Assembly (NCBI RefSeq): GCF_000430685.1
Contig: NZ_KE387194.1
Location: 4,291-68,290, forward strand
Source: Tuberibacillus calidus DSM 17572
Lineage (GTDB): Bacteria; Bacillota; Bacilli; Bacillales; Sporolactobacillaceae
DNA: 64,000 nt
Direction of reading: 5' to 3'
This document shows positions 62,005 through 64,000 of this stretch, one piece after another (position 1 is the first letter of the stretch; the number at the start of each line of letters is the position of its first letter). The translations under genes and the position numbers were made by a program. A model generated the notes under the pieces. It saw only the letters and a list, made by a program, of their open reading frames with translations, was not told where the DNA came from and searched no databases.

Positions 62005-62907
62005 CTATTCCCCGAACCGTGATAAACGTTGATAGAAAGACTCCAAAAACATCAAAAGCAGAGACTCCGACGGCCCAAGCTCGCGCCGCTTCGGTATCAC
62101 CACGCCGACTGACCGATAGAGTTCGGGATCGACCAGCGGGATTTTAACGAGATCTAAAGAGAGATTCAAAAGGGCATTTTCGGGCAGGATCGCCACGCCG
62201 AAGCCGGACGCAACAAGTGATTTAATGGTCTCGATATCTTCGCCTTCAAAAGACAGTTTCGGTTGAAAACCGATTTGTTCGCAAGTTTTGATAAAGTATT
62301 CGTGAAGCACATGTCCCTGATGAAAACCGACAAAAAGCTCGTCTCTTAATTGGTCTAAACGAAGAAAGTTTTGCTCGGACATCGGATGTGTTGTCGGTAA
62401 TATCGCATAAAATTGCTCGCGGTAAAAGATGCGGCCGTCCACATTGTTATGTTCTTTAGGTACAGGGGCACAAAAAACGATATCGAGCTTTCCTTTTTCC
62501 ACCTGTTCGATTAACGAGGATTGAGAGGCTTGATATAACTGAAACCGAATCCCGGGATACTGTTCGCGAAATTGAGAGAGGGCAATCGGCAGCGTATGGG
62601 CCGATAAGCTTGTGGCGAATCCTAGGCGAATCATGCCTTTTTCCGGGTTTAAATATTCTTCAATTTTCTCAATGCCTTGTTCAATCTCTGCTACCGCGCG
62701 TTCGGCGTAATCGAGAAAAACCCGCCCGATCGACGTGAGCTGGACATTCCGGCCTTCTCTTGTAAAAAGAGAAACGCCAAGCTCTGCTTCAAGCAGGTTG
62801 ATCTGTCGGCTAACCGCTGATTGGGCTACATGCAACCGATGCGCGGCTTCAGTGACATGCTCGTGTCTTGCAACTTCAATAAAATATAAAATTTGCCGCC
62901 ATTCCAT
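62005..62907 (-). CDS. gltC: LysR-type regulator GltC
   Basis: A 300-residue LysR regulator. The winged HTH at residues 1-60 (ILYFIEVARHEHVTEAAHRLHVAQSAVSRQINLLE) and the effector domain follow B. subtilis GltC closely (LGFATSLSAHTLP, EGEDIETIKSLVASGFGVAILPE). GltC activates the glutamate synthase genes gltAB and represses its own gene; 2-oxoglutarate favours activation and glutamate opposes it. Here the neighbour on the other strand is gltA, as in Bacillus. The ATG at 62907 is chosen because GGAGG lies seven bases ahead, giving the same length as the known protein. Confidence 0.95.
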   Translation of the reverse strand: MEWRQILYFIEVARHEHVTEAAHRLHVAQSAVSRQINLLEAELGVSLFTREGRNVQLTSIGRVFLDYAERAVAEIEQGIEKIEEYLNPEKGMIRLGFATSLSAHTLPIALSQFREQYPGIRFQLYQASQSSLIEQVEKGKLDIVFCAPVPKEHNNVDGRIFYREQFYAILPTTHPMSEQNFLRLDQLRDELFVGFHQGHVLHEYFIKTCEQIGFQPKLSFEGEDIETIKSLVASGFGVAILPENALLNLSLDLVKIPLVDPELYRSVGVVIPKRRELGPSESLLLMFLESFYQRLSRFGE

Positions 62908-63017
62908 TTCCATTCCTCCCATCCCACAAGTGAGAAGACCCTCCTTTAAAGCCTCACAACTTACGGGTCTTCGTTCTCCTTAGTTGGCCAAGGGTCTAAA
63001 CCCTCTCACCACAATCT

Positions 63018-63032
63018 ATCTCATTTTGATAT
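63018..63032 (+). promoter_or_regulatory. GltC Box I in the gltC-gltA divergon
   Basis: ATCTCATTTTGATAT differs at one base from the known B. subtilis Box I, ATCTC-N5-GAGAT. It lies about 110 bases upstream of gltA and gltC alike. An ATTGTTTAGATT stretch at about 63054-63065 may be a second half-site. Confidence 0.75.
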
Positions 63033-63128
63033 ATTTTTTATCTTAATTATATATTGTTTAGATTGATTCCTTCCACTTAAAATGAAACTAACCTACATTT
63101 TGAAATGGTCTCACGGGAGGGGTGGATG

Positions 63129-64000
63129 ATGGCGGAAAAAGGTATGTATCATCCGGCATTTGAACATGATGCTTGTGGCATCGGTTTTATCGCTAACATT
63201 AACGGAAAACCGGAACGTTTTATTATAGATCAAGCTTTGGAAATGTTAAGACGGCTCGACCACCGCGCCGGGCATAATAAGAAAACCGGTGACGGTGCGG
63301 GGATTTTGACGCAAATTCCCGATGCTCTTTTTCGCAAAACAATGGCAGATTTACCTGAGTCAGGAGACTATGCCGTCGGTATGATGTTTGTTCCAAGAGA
63401 GGCTTCTGAGTCGCACATCGCTGCCGCGATTTCGGAGGAGTCAGGACAGTTAGGGTTATCTTTACTCGGTTTTCGAACCGTCCCGGTTAATAAAGACGTG
63501 CTGAAAGGCCGCGCCTATGAGACATGCCCACAGATCTGCCAATTTTTTATTGGGAAATCGGCACATTTGGATGATAAAGGTTTTGATAAACGGCTCTACG
63601 TTCTGAGGAAAAAGATCGAACGGCGGCTACAGAAAATAAAAGATTTTTATATTAGCAGTTTATCTTCACGCACGATCGTTTATAAAGGTTTTTTAAGCCC
63701 CGAACAACTCGGGTTTTTTTATACCGATTTATCAGACCCCGATTACCGGTCGGCGATCGGTTTCGTTCATTCCCGCTTTAGTACCAATACCTTTCCATCA
63801 TGGGCCAAAGCCCATCCATATCGGACGTTGATTCATAATGGAGAAATTAATACGATTCAAGGAAATCGGTTATGGATGAAAGCTCGGGAGGCGGTTTTCG
63901 ACGTTGACTTAGGAGTGCCTTTGGATGACATCCTGCCAATTATAGAAGAGAATGGGAGCGATTCAGCCACCCTTGATAATGCGCTTGAATTTTTATTGGT
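63129..64000 (+). CDS. gltA: Glutamate synthase (NADPH) large subunit, partial
   Basis: The frame is open from ATG 63129 (or 63126) to the window's end, about 290 codons; the full protein is about 1500 residues. The N-terminal nucleophile Cys is in HDACGIGFIANING (Cys16), exposed after removal of a short propeptide. RRLDHRAGHNKKTGDGAGIL and HSRFSTNTFPSWAKAHPYR then TLIHNGEINTIQGNRLWMKARE are the class II amidotransferase motifs, and PIIEENGSDSATLDNALEFLL completes the visible part. GGGAGG is eight bases ahead of 63129. GltA makes glutamate from glutamine and 2-oxoglutarate; expression should depend on GltC encoded divergently. Confidence 0.97.
   Translation, partial: MAEKGMYHPAFEHDACGIGFIANINGKPERFIIDQALEMLRRLDHRAGHNKKTGDGAGILTQIPDALFRKTMADLPESGDYAVGMMFVPREASESHIAAAISEESGQLGLSLLGFRTVPVNKDVLKGRAYETCPQICQFFIGKSAHLDDKGFDKRLYVLRKKIERRLQKIKDFYISSLSSRTIVYKGFLSPEQLGFFYTDLSDPDYRSAIGFVHSRFSTNTFPSWAKAHPYRTLIHNGEINTIQGNRLWMKAREAVFDVDLGVPLDDILPIIEENGSDSATLDNALEFLL

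Overview
The window is a piece of a Gram-positive, spore-forming Bacillales chromosome. The evidence is a Bacillus-type tmRNA/SmpB pair, lipoteichoic acid synthase (LtaS), the sporulation protein YunB, CtsR-type operators in front of clpE, a CsoR/CopA/CopZ copper locus, a GltC/GltA divergon and several genes otherwise known from Bacillus as y-genes (yhbD with two bactofilins, ykoS, ykoP, ybcI, yhfW, yumC). Many starts are TTG or GTG behind strong AGGAGG-like ribosome sites. A secreted S53 (sedolisin) peptidase and a DabA/DabB bicarbonate-uptake operon make a Sporolactobacillaceae-like or other acid-tolerant Bacillales plausible. That placement is inference only.

Layout. 0-7.4 kb: BtuF-like protein, HAD phosphatase, Dabb protein, smpB and ssrA. 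An IS91-type transposase relic and a small unknown two-gene cassette lie just after ssrA, followed by an EamA exporter and a short-chain fatty acid transporter. 7.5-16.3 kb: copper locus csoR-copA-copZ, a fourfold 155-bp tandem repeat, ACT-domain malic enzyme, a PoxB-type pyruvate oxidase, a HesB-like protein and a second CopZ. 16.5-22.9 kb: NUDIX hydrolase, pheA, ddlR-ddl, an FAH-family hydrolase and a VOC protein. 23-27.7 kb: a long array of 146-bp repeats, an amino-acid permease, and a P1B-4 metal-efflux ATPase with a perfect Fur-type box upstream. 28-35.4 kb: the ybcI-dabA-dabB module with a structured leader, S53 peptidase and EcsC protein. 35.5-39.1 kb: yhbD, two overlapping or adjacent bactofilins and a DHA2 drug exporter. 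39.3-47.5 kb: cell-envelope block with ltaS, nadE, ykoS, a truncated clpP, ykoP, a divergent lgt-like gene and yunB. 47.7-55.7 kb: FAD/Rieske oxidoreductase, a zinc-knuckle microprotein, the glyoxylate shunt aceB-aceA, and CtsR-controlled clpE. 56-59 kb: a restriction-modification pair whose methyltransferase carries its own DNA-binding head. 59-64 kb: AIM24-family protein, ferredoxin-NADP reductase, gltC and the 5' part of gltA, which runs off the window.

How the genes work together. PoxB, malic enzyme, AceA/AceB, AtoE and GltA form a carbon-overflow, acetate and short-chain-acid reuse and nitrogen theme. DabA/B supplies bicarbonate for carboxylation. CopA/CopZ and the P1B-4 pump handle copper and iron. 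ClpE and SmpB/tmRNA are protein quality control.

The most unusual content is non-coding. One family is a dispersed ~90-bp element with inverted-repeat ends, present in at least eight intergenic places and sometimes acting as a terminator. At least four unrelated intergenic direct repeats share a similar period (143, 145, 146 and 155 bp). The dab operon has a ~280-nt leader with two terminator-like hairpins. No CRISPR array, prophage or tRNA gene was seen.
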